Shown one piece after another: positions 29,301-37,400 of a stretch of DNA of 64,000 nt. The stretch is from Flavobacterium filum DSM 17961 (GTDB lineage Bacteria; Bacteroidota; Bacteroidia; Flavobacteriales; Flavobacteriaceae). Within the stretch, counting starts at the first letter, position 1, and every line of letters starts with the position of its first letter. The position numbers were made by a program, and so were the translations under genes. The stretch spans positions 232,510 to 296,509 of the forward strand of contig NZ_AUDM01000003.1 of the NCBI RefSeq assembly GCF_000425465.1. The letters are read 5' to 3'. The notes beneath the pieces are model-generated. The model was not told the DNA's origin, made no database searches, and saw only the letters and a list, made by a program, of their open reading frames with translations.

Positions 29301-29777
29301 GGAAACCAAAAAGGCAATAAACCCGGCGAAGGTAGCGGAGGTGGTCAAGGCAACAATGACGGTGAAGAAAATGCTAGAGAATTAATGGAAATTTTTCAAG
29401 AACAACGACGTTTACGTCAACAGTTAGAAGATCAACTTCGTAAACAAGGATTAACACCCGGCGGACAAAAAGTGTTGGATCAAATGAAAGATGCTGAAAA
29501 GCAAATTTTGAACAAAGGTTTCAAAAATGAAGTATTACAACGCATGTTGAACATCAATTACGAAATGCTAAAATTAGAAAAAGCAGTTCAACAACAAGGC
29601 GAAGATTCTAAACGACAATCTGAAACCAATCAAAAAGAATTTAACAACAAGGTTAAACCGCTTTCGCCAGAAATGCAACAATATTTAAATAGTGTTGAGA
29701 TTTTAAACAGACAAAGCTTACCTTTGCGGCCAAATTTTAACCAAAAGGTTCAAGAATACTTTAAAACAAATGATTAG
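26400..29777 (+). CDS. DUF4175-family membrane protein
   Basis: The 1125-residue product matches the large DUF4175 family of Bacteroidota, whose function is not established. Two transmembrane helices lie at about 20-80 and a third at about 150-170. An extracytoplasmic beta-rich region follows (about 180-480), then a long charged coiled coil (about 490-740). After a Met-rich helical part comes a Gly/Lys/Glu low-complexity segment (about 935-990), then a final helical domain. No in-frame ATG precedes the conserved N-terminus, and the reading frame closes at a stop at 26346-26348, so a TTG start is proposed. The stop overlaps ybeY by 8 bases, indicating translational coupling. Confidence 0.85.
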   Translation: METKSLIYQKLEAFIKKYYTNELLKGVILFVGFGLLYFFFTLFVEYFLWLKPTGRTILFWTFVGVELFLLSRFILFPLFKLFKLQKGIDYKQASQIIGNHFSEVNDKLINFLQLAENNKPSELLLASIDQKGKTLQPIPFGNAINFKKNTKYLPWAIIPLLFLAFFMLTGNSDIIADSMNRVVRYNEKFSPPAPFSFVVLNDNLQTEQGSDFILQVKSEGKVVPENAMIIIGDESYYMESTKPGVFEYRFTKPSKNITFHVESNSVSTPDLELSVVAVPTISNFEMVLQFPSYLNRKAETIKGSGNAIVPEGTKVSWKVSALATNQIQYFEGSAYSSFIEKDNLFSFAKTILQNTEYQILTSNSKVKHYEKLNYQITTIKDQFPTISVNNAPDSLRVQKNILIGQVSDDNGLHKLQIVYYPKNNERAALKSTIPVKKELFDQFVFSFPGNLPITEGVAYEYYFEVFDNDALHNFKSTKSSIFSDRINTEEERQEEQLKQQKDNINSLEKSLKNQEKQLSEMDKLQKMSKEKEILEFKDKQKINDFIKRQKQQEEMMKEFSKELKNNLNEFNKNDKDQKKEQLEKRAENIEKQTDENQKLLDELQKLTEKIQDLDVQEKLDKIKQNSKNQAKNLEQLVELTKKYYVEKKAEQLTKKLDKLAEKQENLSKEDKENTSAKQEELNKEFDKLQEELRELEKDNKELKKPLDIPSDEKQEKSIEEDMEKASDELQKDQKEKAKPKQKSAAQKMKQMSQKMSDSMASGQMEQMDEDIKAMRQILDNLLAFSFSQENLMKQFKGLKKGAPSYNKFLKNQQDLKQQFKHVDDSLFAMSLRNEMITEKVTEEIGKVHYNVDKSLETLAEAMIPKGVSHQQYTVSAANRLADFLSDIMNSMQMSMSGMGSGAGKPKPGQGQGGGQLPDIIQKQKGLSDKMKEGIEKGDKPGDGKEGEKGDKPGGKEGEKGEKGEKGKGNQKGNKPGEGSGGGQGNNDGEENARELMEIFQEQRRLRQQLEDQLRKQGLTPGGQKVLDQMKDAEKQILNKGFKNEVLQRMLNINYEMLKLEKAVQQQGEDSKRQSETNQKEFNNKVKPLSPEMQQYLNSVEILNRQSLPLRPNFNQKVQEYFKTND
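29206..29350 (+). repeat. GEKG-type coding repeat in the DUF4175 gene
   Basis: Short repeats of GGCGAGAAAGG-like units encode a collagen-like string of Gly-Glu-Lys-Gly and Lys-Pro-Gly motifs. Such units can expand or contract by slippage. Confidence 0.8.
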
Positions 29778-30189
29778 TTTTAATTACGAAACCGATTTTG
29801 AACTCAGTAGCGAATCTGATTATGCTTCCTGGATTCAAAACGTGATTACATCCGAAAACAAAGAGGAAGGAGACATCAACTATATTTTTTGTGATGATGA
29901 ATATTTACACAAAATAAACGTTGAATACCTCAATCACGATACGCTGACCGATATTATTAGCTTTGACTATAGTGAAGGAAATTTTTTACACGGAGATATT
30001 TTTGTTTCTGTAGAAAGAGTGACTGAAAACGCAAAAGAATTCAATGTTTCTTTTGAAAACGAATTGAAAAGAGTAATGGCTCATGGCGTACTTCATTATT
30101 GTGGCTATAAAGACAAAATCAAACAAGACGAATTGTTAATGCGTCAAAAAGAAGATGAAAAAATCAAAATGTTCCACGTGGAACATTAA
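29770..30189 (+). CDS. ybeY: Endoribonuclease YbeY (16S rRNA 3' maturation)
   Basis: YbeY is a small zinc-dependent RNase used in 16S rRNA 3'-end processing and ribosome quality control. The 139-residue protein has TDIISF (about 60-65) and the metal-site motif HGVLHYCGYKD (105-115). The first two histidines are present, but the position of the usual third histidine is Asp115. I recall a similar substitution in other Bacteroidota, but this was not checked. The final six residues (MFHVEH) are encoded by a parS-like palindrome at 30170-30185. The gene overlaps the DUF4175 gene by 8 bases and precedes mnmG by 45 bases. Confidence 0.92.
   Translation: MISFNYETDFELSSESDYASWIQNVITSENKEEGDINYIFCDDEYLHKINVEYLNHDTLTDIISFDYSEGNFLHGDIFVSVERVTENAKEFNVSFENELKRVMAHGVLHYCGYKDKIKQDELLMRQKEDEKIKMFHVEH
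30170..30185. promoter_or_regulatory. parS-like centromere site 1
   Basis: TGTTCCACGTGGAACA is a perfect 16-bp palindrome of the bacterial parS type (TGTTNCACGTGNAACA), the ParB binding site. It extends by one more base pair on each side. It lies inside the 3' end of ybeY. Confidence 0.88.
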
Positions 30190-30208
30190 AACAACAAAAA
30201 GCGTGAAT

Positions 30209-30224
30209 TGTTTCACGTGGAACA
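30209..30224. promoter_or_regulatory. parS-like centromere site 2
   Basis: TGTTTCACGTGGAACA matches the parS consensus at every fixed position. It sits between ybeY and mnmG, 23 bases after site 1, and overlaps a spurious upstream extension of mnmG. Confidence 0.88.
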
Positions 30225-30234
30225 AATAAAAAAT

Positions 30235-32106
30235 ATGTTTCAAGATAAGTATGATGTAATTGTGGTAGGAGCAGGGCACGCAGGTTCAGAAGCCGCCGCC
30301 GCCGCCGCTAATATGGGTTGTAAAACTTTATTGGTCACCATGAATTTGCAAACCATTGGACAAATGTCGTGTAATCCCGCTATGGGCGGAATTGCAAAAG
30401 GACAAATTGTGCGTGAGATTGATGCGTTAGGGGGTTACTCGGGAATTGTTTCTGATAAAACGGCGATTCAGTTTAAAATGTTGAATAAGTCGAAAGGTCC
30501 GGCAATGTGGTCGCCAAGAGTCCAAAGTGACCGAATGCGTTTTGCTGAAGAATGGCGTTTAATGTTGGAAAATACCCCCAATGTTGATTTTTATCAAGAA
30601 ATGGTGTCGGGTTTGATAATTGAGAACAATGTAGTAAAAGGAATTAAAACTTCTTTAGGAATTGAAATCAATGCTAAAACAGTTGTTTTGACCAACGGAA
30701 CGTTTTTAAATGGATTAATTCATATCGGTGAAAAACAATTCGGCGGAGGAAGAGCTGGGGAAAGTGCTGCCTTTGGAATTACAGAAGATTTAGTGAAACT
30801 AGGTTTTCAAGCAGGAAGAATGAAAACAGGAACACCTCCAAGAGTAGATGGGCGTTCATTGGATTATTCAAAAATGCGTGAGGAAAAAGGAGATGATAAA
30901 CCACATAAGTTTTCTTATTTGGATTCAACACAGCCGTTGATACATCAAAAATCGTGTTGGATGACGTATACCTCTGAAACAGTTCATGATTTGTTACGTG
31001 AAGGATTTGATCGCTCACCAATGTTTAATGGGCGTATTAAAAGTACTGGCCCTAGATATTGTCCTTCGATTGAAGATAAAATCAATCGTTTTGCTGACAA
31101 AGACAGACATCAACTGTTTGTAGAACCGGAAGGTTGGAATACAGTTGAAGTATATGTAAATGGTTTTTCAACTTCCTTACCGGAAGAAGTGCAATATAAA
31201 GCTCTTCGTTCTGTTGAAGGATTTGAAAACGTGAAGTTTTTCAGACCGGGTTATGCTATTGAATATGATTATTTCCCGCCAACACAATTAAAACACACCT
31301 TAGAAACCAAATTGGTAGAAGGTTTGTTTTTTGCCGGACAAATAAACGGTACAACTGGTTATGAAGAAGCGGCCTCTCAAGGATTAATGGCCGGAATTAA
31401 TGCGGCTCTTAAAATACAAGAACGTGATGCGTTTATTTTGAAACGTGATGAGGCGTATATTGGTGTTTTAATTGATGATTTAATTACTAAAGGAACTGAA
31501 GAGCCCTATAGAATGTTTACGTCTAGAGCGGAATACCGTACGTTGTTACGGCAAGATAATGCTGATGAGCGATTGACACCAAAAGGTCATGCACTTGGTT
31601 TAGCCTCTGATGAACGTTTAAAACGTATGGAATATAAATTTGGTGAAGCCGAAAAAATGGTAACATTTTTCAAAGAAACCAGTATCACGCCTGATGAAGC
31701 AAATCCGGTTTTAGAAGAAAAAGGTAGTTCATTAATGGTGCAGTCTGATAAAATGTATAAAGTGTTTTCAAGACCTCAAATTGATTTAAACGACATTGTT
31801 TTATTTGATAAAGTAAAAGAATATATTGCTTCACATGATTTAGACGAAGAAACTATAGAGCAAGCAGAAATTCAAGTGAAATACAATGGTTACATTGAAA
31901 AAGAACGAAATAATGCAGATAAGCTAAAAAGGTTAGAAGATGTGAAAATCCCTGAATCTTTTGATTATGATAAAATCAAATCTCTGTCGTTTGAAGCTAG
32001 AGAAAAGTTCAAAAAAATTAGACCGATTACCGTTTCACAAGCTTCGCGAATTAGTGGAGTTTCACCAAGTGACATTTCAATATTATTAATTTATATGGGA
32101 AGATAA
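30235..32106 (+). CDS. mnmG: tRNA uridine-34 carboxymethylaminomethyl synthase subunit MnmG
   Basis: With MnmE, MnmG makes the cmnm5 modification at the wobble uridine of several tRNAs, using FAD and methylene-tetrahydrofolate. The product has 623 residues from the ATG at 30235. It carries the dinucleotide fold GAGHAGSEAA near the start and conserved segments SCNPAMGG, FGGGRAGES, and the C-terminal ISGVSPSDISILL. An in-frame TTG at 30208 would prepend MFHVEQIKN, but those codons are a parS site, so the ATG is preferred. Three parS-like sites flank the gene. mnmG is often near oriC in bacteria; no DnaA boxes were recognised here. Confidence 0.96.
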   Translation: MFQDKYDVIVVGAGHAGSEAAAAAANMGCKTLLVTMNLQTIGQMSCNPAMGGIAKGQIVREIDALGGYSGIVSDKTAIQFKMLNKSKGPAMWSPRVQSDRMRFAEEWRLMLENTPNVDFYQEMVSGLIIENNVVKGIKTSLGIEINAKTVVLTNGTFLNGLIHIGEKQFGGGRAGESAAFGITEDLVKLGFQAGRMKTGTPPRVDGRSLDYSKMREEKGDDKPHKFSYLDSTQPLIHQKSCWMTYTSETVHDLLREGFDRSPMFNGRIKSTGPRYCPSIEDKINRFADKDRHQLFVEPEGWNTVEVYVNGFSTSLPEEVQYKALRSVEGFENVKFFRPGYAIEYDYFPPTQLKHTLETKLVEGLFFAGQINGTTGYEEAASQGLMAGINAALKIQERDAFILKRDEAYIGVLIDDLITKGTEEPYRMFTSRAEYRTLLRQDNADERLTPKGHALGLASDERLKRMEYKFGEAEKMVTFFKETSITPDEANPVLEEKGSSLMVQSDKMYKVFSRPQIDLNDIVLFDKVKEYIASHDLDEETIEQAEIQVKYNGYIEKERNNADKLKRLEDVKIPESFDYDKIKSLSFEAREKFKKIRPITVSQASRISGVSPSDISILLIYMGR

Positions 32107-32158
32107 TTTCTTTGTTGTTTGCTGTTTTTAAAAGTGTTTTCGATTAGAATGAATTGAA

Positions 32159-32174
32159 TGTTCCACGTGAAACG
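32159..32174. promoter_or_regulatory. parS-like centromere site 3
   Basis: TGTTCCACGTGAAACG matches the parS consensus at all but the last base. It lies in the 125-base spacer after mnmG. Confidence 0.82.
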
Positions 32175-32231
32175 ATTTTGTAAAGTCCAACAAACACAAT
32201 AGCTAACAAAGGAAAAAGTAAAATATAGTAC

Positions 32232-33077
32232 ATGAACTTTTTGAAAGAACCTTACATTACCGTAAAAGATTATTCTGTCTCAGGAGAAGAGTTTGAGTTG
32301 TTGATAGATGAAAATCTTCAATTACTGAAAACGCATCCGCAGCCAAAAAATGAAGAGTTACAAAAGTATTATCAGAGTGAAGATTATATTTCACATACAG
32401 ACGCAAAAAGATCGTGGTTTGAAAAAATCTATCATCTTGTAAAGCAAAAAGCAATTAGAGATAAAGTTTGTCTAATTGAATACTATAATGGCTCAAAAGG
32501 AATTGTTTTAGATATTGGTTCCGGAACGGGCGATTTTTTAGCGGAAGCCAAAAAACAAAATTGGAAAACAGTTGGAATGGAACCTAGCGATAAAGCCAAA
32601 TCAATTGCAAAACAAAAAGGCGTTTGTTTAGTAGAATCGTATGAGGAATTAGAAGACCATTATTTTGATGTGATAACCATGTGGCATGTTTTAGAACATG
32701 TACCGGATTTAGATTTTCAAATCAATGAATTGAAAAGACTTTTAAAACCTGATGGTACAATTATCATTGCGGTACCAAATTATAAATCGTTTGATGCCCA
32801 TCATTACGGAAAATATTGGGCGGCTTTTGATGTGCCAAGACATCTTTGGCATTTTTCTAAATCGGCTATTCAGCAATTGTTTGCTCAAAAAAATATAAAA
32901 TTAGTAGATGTTAAACCCATGTGGTTTGATAGTTTTTATGTAAGTTTATTATCTGAAAAATACAAAACAGGAAAAATGAACGTTCTTTCTGCTTTTTGGA
33001 TTGGCCTAAAATCAAATCTAAAAGGGAAAAAGACAAAAGAGTTTTCTTCTCACATTTATATTTTTAAAAACAGTTAA
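32232..33077 (+). CDS. Class I SAM-dependent methyltransferase
   Basis: The 281-residue protein has the SAM-binding glycine motif LDIGSGTGDFL (about residues 92-102). The acidic end of strand 2 is VGMEPS, motif II is FDVITMWHVLEHV (about 143-155), and the GTIIIAVPN strand follows. This is the layout of methyltransferase type 11/23 enzymes. The N-terminal 80 residues (DYSVSGEEFELL and QKYYQSEDYISH) resemble the entry domain of methyltransferases acting on lipid- or sugar-linked substrates, but the acceptor cannot be named. It follows mnmG and a parS-like site on the same strand. Confidence 0.85.
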   Translation: MNFLKEPYITVKDYSVSGEEFELLIDENLQLLKTHPQPKNEELQKYYQSEDYISHTDAKRSWFEKIYHLVKQKAIRDKVCLIEYYNGSKGIVLDIGSGTGDFLAEAKKQNWKTVGMEPSDKAKSIAKQKGVCLVESYEELEDHYFDVITMWHVLEHVPDLDFQINELKRLLKPDGTIIIAVPNYKSFDAHHYGKYWAAFDVPRHLWHFSKSAIQQLFAQKNIKLVDVKPMWFDSFYVSLLSEKYKTGKMNVLSAFWIGLKSNLKGKKTKEFSSHIYIFKNS

Positions 33078-33158
33078 CTACAATAACTTTCTCTCACCTT
33101 ACTTTGAATCTAACTTAGAATTATTATTTTTACCAAAATTTATAACCATTTATTTATA

Positions 33159-33746
33159 ATGAAAAAATCGATTTTTATTTTCAGCTTGTTATTAGCTATG
33201 GCATCTTGTGAAAAAGCTGCTGAACAAAAAGAATTCAAAACTGCTTATGTAGACACGTCTAAATTGTTAGATGAATATACAGAAGCAAAAGATATTGAAG
33301 AAAAATACAAAGCCAAAGGAGAGGAAATGGGCAAGCAGTTAGAAGCTGAATTGGTTCGATTTAGAAGTGAAGCTTCAAATTTCCAAAAAAATGCTCAAAC
33401 ATACGGTCCACAATGGGCACAACAAAAAGGAGCTGAATTACAACAAAAAGAACAAGAATTGTCATATGCTCAACAAGCTATTTTACGTCAATTACAAAAC
33501 GAAAGCGGAAAAGAAATGGATAGCTTAGTAAAAGACATAAAAAAATACATTAAAGATTACGGAAAAGAAAAAGGATATCATTATATTTATGGAACCGGTG
33601 ATGCCGCCTCAGTTTTGTATGCCAAAGAAGAATATGATATTACGAATGAAATGATTAAATTACTTAACGAAAGATATAAAAACAAATCATCTTCAGAAAC
33701 AAAAGAAGAACCTAAAAAAGATAAAGAAGACACTTCAAAAAAATAA
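33159..33746 (+). CDS. OmpH/Skp-like periplasmic chaperone, probable lipoprotein
   Basis: The 195-residue product starts with a lipoprotein signal (MKKSIFIFSLLLAMASC, lipobox LAMASC). The mature protein has the Skp/OmpH layout. A short AYVDTSKLLDEY strand comes first, then a long coiled-coil hairpin rich in Glu, Lys and Gln (about 45-125), then a returning YHYIYGTGD strand and a Lys/Glu-rich tail. Skp-type proteins hold unfolded outer-membrane proteins in the periplasm. The lipid anchor is unlike soluble E. coli Skp. A terminator follows at 33755-33778. Confidence 0.82.
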   Translation: MKKSIFIFSLLLAMASCEKAAEQKEFKTAYVDTSKLLDEYTEAKDIEEKYKAKGEEMGKQLEAELVRFRSEASNFQKNAQTYGPQWAQQKGAELQQKEQELSYAQQAILRQLQNESGKEMDSLVKDIKKYIKDYGKEKGYHYIYGTGDAASVLYAKEEYDITNEMIKLLNERYKNKSSSETKEEPKKDKEDTSKK

Positions 33747-33754
33747 ATTTAGCT

Positions 33755-33778
33755 AAGCCTTTTCAAATGAAAAGGCTT
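33755..33778 (+). terminator. Terminator of the OmpH-like gene
   Basis: AAGCCTTTT (33755-33763) pairs with AAAAGGCTT (33770-33778) and is followed by a T run. Confidence 0.82.
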
Positions 33779-33853
33779 TTTTATTTTTGTTATTCCATTC
33801 ATTTTTATAATTTTATAAAATTATTTATCTTCGTATTTTAAACTAAACGCCAA

Positions 33854-36142
33854 ATGGAAATTACATCAGAAGCCAAACAGATTCTTCAATTCATTAATCA
33901 AACCAATTGTTCCATATTCTTAACCGGTAAAGCCGGTACAGGAAAAACTACTTTACTCAGGAACATCATCCAAACGACCTATAAAAACACAGTTGTAGTA
34001 GCTCCAACGGGAATTGCCGCTCTTAATGCCGGCGGAGTAACGATTCATTCTATGTTTCAGTTACCTTTTGGAGGATTCATTCCCGAATATATCGCTGGTT
34101 CAAGTATCTCGCAACATCAAAAATTCGAAACAAAGAATACCTTAGTCAAGCATTTTAAAATGAGCGGTCAAAAGAAAGCCGTGATGCTTAATATGGAATT
34201 ACTCATTATTGATGAAGTGAGTATGTTGAGAGCTGATTTACTTGATGCTGTGGATTTTATGTTGCGAAAAGTCAGAAGAAAAGACAAGCCTTTCGGCGGA
34301 GTACAAGTTCTTTTTATTGGCGACTTATTGCAATTGCCACCCGTTGTAAAAAATGAGGAATGGCAAGTTTTACGCAACTATTACCGTGGAATTTTCTTTT
34401 TCAATGCCAAAGTAATTCAAGAAAAACCCCCATTGTATATAGAACTAACCAAGATTTTTCGTCAGACCGATGAACGATTTATATCCGTTTTAAACAACCT
34501 TCGCAACAACATCATTACTCAGCAAGATATGGAGGTGTTGAATGATTTTGTGAAACCTAGTTTTGATATCAAAACCAATAAAGGTTATATTACTTTAACT
34601 ACCCATAATGTCAAAGCTGATTCGATTAATGCAGAATCACTGGATGAATTGGATGGAACATGTTATCGTTTTAAACCTGAAGTCGTTGGAGATTTTCCGG
34701 AAAAGATTTATCCTGTTGAAGAAATTTTGCAACTGAAAGTTGGAGCTCAAATCATGTTTATCAAAAATGATTTATCGCCGGAAAAGAATTATTTTAATGG
34801 GAAAATGGGTTTTATCAAGTCTCTATCGGATGAAGAAATTATTGTTCATTTTCCGGATGAAAATAAAACAATCGAAGTAGAAAAATATGAGTGGAAAAAC
34901 ATTCGCTATTCAGTCAATGAAAACACCAAAGAAATTGATGAAGAAACACTTGGTACATTTGTTCATTATCCTATTAAATTAGCGTGGGCAATCACTGTTC
35001 ATAAAAGTCAAGGTTTAACCTTTGATAAAGCTGTTTTGGATGTTTCTCAAGTGTTTTTACCCGGACAAGCTTATGTAGCATTGTCACGACTACGTTCGCT
35101 TGATGGATTGGTTTTGTTGAAACCAATTCAATTAAACGGAATTACAAATGACCAAGAAGTGATGCAATATGCTGAAAATAAAGCAGATAATGACAAAATA
35201 GTGGCCGAACTTCAAAAAGAAACACATCAGTTTATTCAATCCTACATCAAAAATAGTTTTGATTGGCATGAGTTAGCTCAACAATGGCGTAATCATCGGT
35301 TTAGTTATCAAGAGAATGCTGAAAAAGCCGAAAAAGCAAAACATCAAAATTGGATCATTCAAACAGAAGAACAAGTTGCGGCTTTATTAGAACCGGCACA
35401 AAAGTTTATTGCCCAACTTCATAAGCTTTTTCATTCGGAAGAGGTTGATTTAACGCATATTTATCAAAGAATTCAAGCAGCACACAATTATTTTTTTCCA
35501 AAATTAGATACCGTTTTATTTGAACTTTTATTAAAAATGGAGGAAGTGAAACGGAAAAAAAGAGTGAAAGAGTTCATGACAGAACTAGCTGAATTGGAAG
35601 AAAGCACAACCAAAGCAATTCTACAATTGTTCAAAGCACTGAATATGATTGCTGTTTTAGCGGATAACAAAGAAATTAGTAAAGAAAATTTGATTTCGGA
35701 TGAAATTCAGCACTACAAGCGAAATAAAATGCAAACGGTAATAGCACATTTCAAAACACTCAAAAACGATATAATTGAAGAAGATTCGGAAGAGGAAGAT
35801 TTTGACCCGTATCAATATTTACCAAAGAAGAAAAAAGCAAAAGAGCAAAAAAAATCGACAATTCAAGAGACTTATGAACTTTGGCAACAAAACATGAGTT
35901 TAGAGGAGATTGCAAAAGCACGCGTTTTGACTAAAAATACTATTTACGGCCATTTCACAAAGCTTATTCAAGCAAAAACAGTTTCTGTGCATGATTTGCT
36001 ACCAGAAGATAAAATAAGAGAATTAAACGCTCTATTTGAAGGATACAACGAAGAAAGTCTGACGCCTTTGAAAGAAAAAGTTGGCGATTTATATTCTTGG
36101 GAAGAATTACGATTGTTTAAAGCTGCAAAATCAATAGCTTGA
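33854..36142 (+). CDS. Pif1-type superfamily 1 helicase with C-terminal helix-turn-helix domain
   Basis: The 762-residue protein carries Walker A GKAGTGKTTLL (about 25-35), then APTGIAALNAGG. Walker B LLIIDEVSML follows (about 117-126), with a GDLLQLPPV motif III. The C-terminal helicase motifs are TVHKSQGLTFD and VALSRLRSLDGL. These define Pif1-like 5'-3' DNA helicases. After a helical connector, residues about 675-745 (QETYELWQQNMSLEEIAKA, then TIYGHFTKLI) resemble the HTH domain found at the C-terminus of RecQ-type helicases. This combined layout is seen in Bacteroidota. The end overlaps the opposite-strand gene by 12 bases. Confidence 0.9.
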   Translation: MEITSEAKQILQFINQTNCSIFLTGKAGTGKTTLLRNIIQTTYKNTVVVAPTGIAALNAGGVTIHSMFQLPFGGFIPEYIAGSSISQHQKFETKNTLVKHFKMSGQKKAVMLNMELLIIDEVSMLRADLLDAVDFMLRKVRRKDKPFGGVQVLFIGDLLQLPPVVKNEEWQVLRNYYRGIFFFNAKVIQEKPPLYIELTKIFRQTDERFISVLNNLRNNIITQQDMEVLNDFVKPSFDIKTNKGYITLTTHNVKADSINAESLDELDGTCYRFKPEVVGDFPEKIYPVEEILQLKVGAQIMFIKNDLSPEKNYFNGKMGFIKSLSDEEIIVHFPDENKTIEVEKYEWKNIRYSVNENTKEIDEETLGTFVHYPIKLAWAITVHKSQGLTFDKAVLDVSQVFLPGQAYVALSRLRSLDGLVLLKPIQLNGITNDQEVMQYAENKADNDKIVAELQKETHQFIQSYIKNSFDWHELAQQWRNHRFSYQENAEKAEKAKHQNWIIQTEEQVAALLEPAQKFIAQLHKLFHSEEVDLTHIYQRIQAAHNYFFPKLDTVLFELLLKMEEVKRKKRVKEFMTELAELEESTTKAILQLFKALNMIAVLADNKEISKENLISDEIQHYKRNKMQTVIAHFKTLKNDIIEEDSEEEDFDPYQYLPKKKKAKEQKKSTIQETYELWQQNMSLEEIAKARVLTKNTIYGHFTKLIQAKTVSVHDLLPEDKIRELNALFEGYNEESLTPLKEKVGDLYSWEELRLFKAAKSIA

Positions 36143-36964
36143 TTGCAATAAAGCAACAGTATCAATACGGTTTTTGTTATCTATCGCTTTTAATTTTTTT
36201 GCTATTTCATCATCGGATTGTGAAACCACTAATTTCAGAAAATAATAATTGGCTAAATTATGATGATGAATTGTTGCTTCATTCCATGTAGATAATTCCA
36301 AAGCTAATTTCTGAAAGTTTTGACTAAAAGCATCATGATATAATTGCATTAAAGCTAATTTTTCTAAATTTTTTTTGTTGTTGAACAATTTCTTTTTTGT
36401 CAAATTTTCAGCATTTTGAATATAGGAATTAGCCATTTCAAGAAAGGTGCTTTTTGCCCGATCGTTCACTTCTTGCGAAATAAGATAATAACCTTCGGCA
36501 GCTTCTAAAAGGTCATTCATAGAATTGGAGTTAAATTTTTTAAATCCATTAGCAATTTTTTCTGTTGAAGTTGTATAAAATTGTAATTCTTGTAAAAAAA
36601 CATTACTGTATTTTATATTGTCAAAGCGTTTGATAATCTCACCGGAAGCATCTACTAATAAGGCTTTAGGTGTAGTATCTTCAATAATATTATACAATTT
36701 AAAAGGATTTTCGTTTTTAGGTAAAAATCCAATATTTTCAGAAGGAAAGTAAACAAAGCGATTGATTATACTACTAAGTTGTGGAACAAAATTAAGTTCA
36801 CTATCTATTCTTCCACAATCGGAACAATCTTTTTGAATAAAGAAAATAACAATTAGTTTCTTTTCCTTTTTAGCTAAATATTTATAATAACTATAATCAT
36901 AGCAAGCAAAAGAAAGCTGAGTTAAGCACAAAAAAAGGAACGAAAAAAGAACTTTTTTATTCAT
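36131..36964 (-). CDS. Secreted thioredoxin-like protein
   Basis: The 277-residue product has a signal peptide ending near residue 20 (QLSFA). Residues about 20-130 form a thioredoxin-like domain (KKLIVIFFIQKDCSDCGRID) with a CSDC active-site-like motif. A TPKALLVDASGEIIKRF strand carries the conserved Pro before the sheet. The C-terminal 140 residues are helical and unassigned. A periplasmic disulfide or reductase role is likely, with no partner visible. A -7 box (36985-36992) lies 20 bases before the ATG. The 3' end runs 12 bases into the converging helicase gene, with no room for a terminator between them. Confidence 0.75.
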   Translation of the reverse strand: MNKKVLFSFLFLCLTQLSFACYDYSYYKYLAKKEKKLIVIFFIQKDCSDCGRIDSELNFVPQLSSIINRFVYFPSENIGFLPKNENPFKLYNIIEDTTPKALLVDASGEIIKRFDNIKYSNVFLQELQFYTTSTEKIANGFKKFNSNSMNDLLEAAEGYYLISQEVNDRAKSTFLEMANSYIQNAENLTKKKLFNNKKNLEKLALMQLYHDAFSQNFQKLALELSTWNEATIHHHNLANYYFLKLVVSQSDDEIAKKLKAIDNKNRIDTVALLQSSY

Positions 36965-36984
36965 ATCCAGAAGTTTACGTAAAA

Positions 36985-36992
36985 CAAATATA
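36985..36992 (-). promoter_or_regulatory. -7 promoter box of the thioredoxin-like gene
   Basis: TATATTTG on the minus strand matches TAnnTTTG exactly, 20 bases before the ATG. Confidence 0.55.
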
Positions 36993-37012
36993 CTAAAATA
37001 TGTTAACCAACA

Positions 37013-37396
37013 CTAATTCAGCCAATAAACAGCTAAAACTGCCGGTATAAAATAAATCACAATCGTTCTTGCTCCATCATAATCTTTGGCTAAACGTTGT
37101 CCGAAAAGTAAAAAAAGAAGTGTGATACAACTCATCACAGCGGCATAAAAGCCATATTCTCGGTTGCCGTTGTATAACAATTGAACCATGCCGGCAATGG
37201 CTAAAATACTGGTAAATAATTCTAATACCAATATAAAACCCAACGCTTGTGGTACAACATTTTTGAGTAGTGTTTTTGAAAAATGTTCTTTTAGCCAAGC
37301 CAAATTATCCTTCCAATAAAATAATTTGTCGTAACCGGATTGCAAAAAAGTCAATGTTAAAAGCAAAAGAATCAAAAAAGAAGCCGGATTGTTCAT
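37013..37396 (-). CDS. DoxX-like small membrane protein
   Basis: The 127-residue protein has four predicted transmembrane helices. It opens with FLQSGYDKLFYWKDN, the conserved first-helix motif of DoxX-like proteins, and ends with a Pro-Ala-rich last helix. Family members are associated with quinone-linked redox or small-molecule transport, but no precise role is known here. It lies 4 bases downstream of holB on the same strand, so it is probably co-transcribed. Confidence 0.75.
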   Translation of the reverse strand: MNNPASFLILLLLTLTFLQSGYDKLFYWKDNLAWLKEHFSKTLLKNVVPQALGFILVLELFTSILAIAGMVQLLYNGNREYGFYAAVMSCITLLFLLFGQRLAKDYDGARTIVIYFIPAVLAVYWLN

Positions 37397-37400
37397 GCGT

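Noticed and set aside
30208..30234. In-frame TTG extension of MnmG giving MFHVEQIKN
   Set aside because: These codons are a parS-like site, and the ATG at 30235 gives the conserved N-terminus directly before GAGHAG.
26400..32106. Replication origin near mnmG
   Set aside because: No DnaA-box cluster or AT-rich unwinding region was recognised and dnaA is absent; parS sites alone do not prove an origin here.
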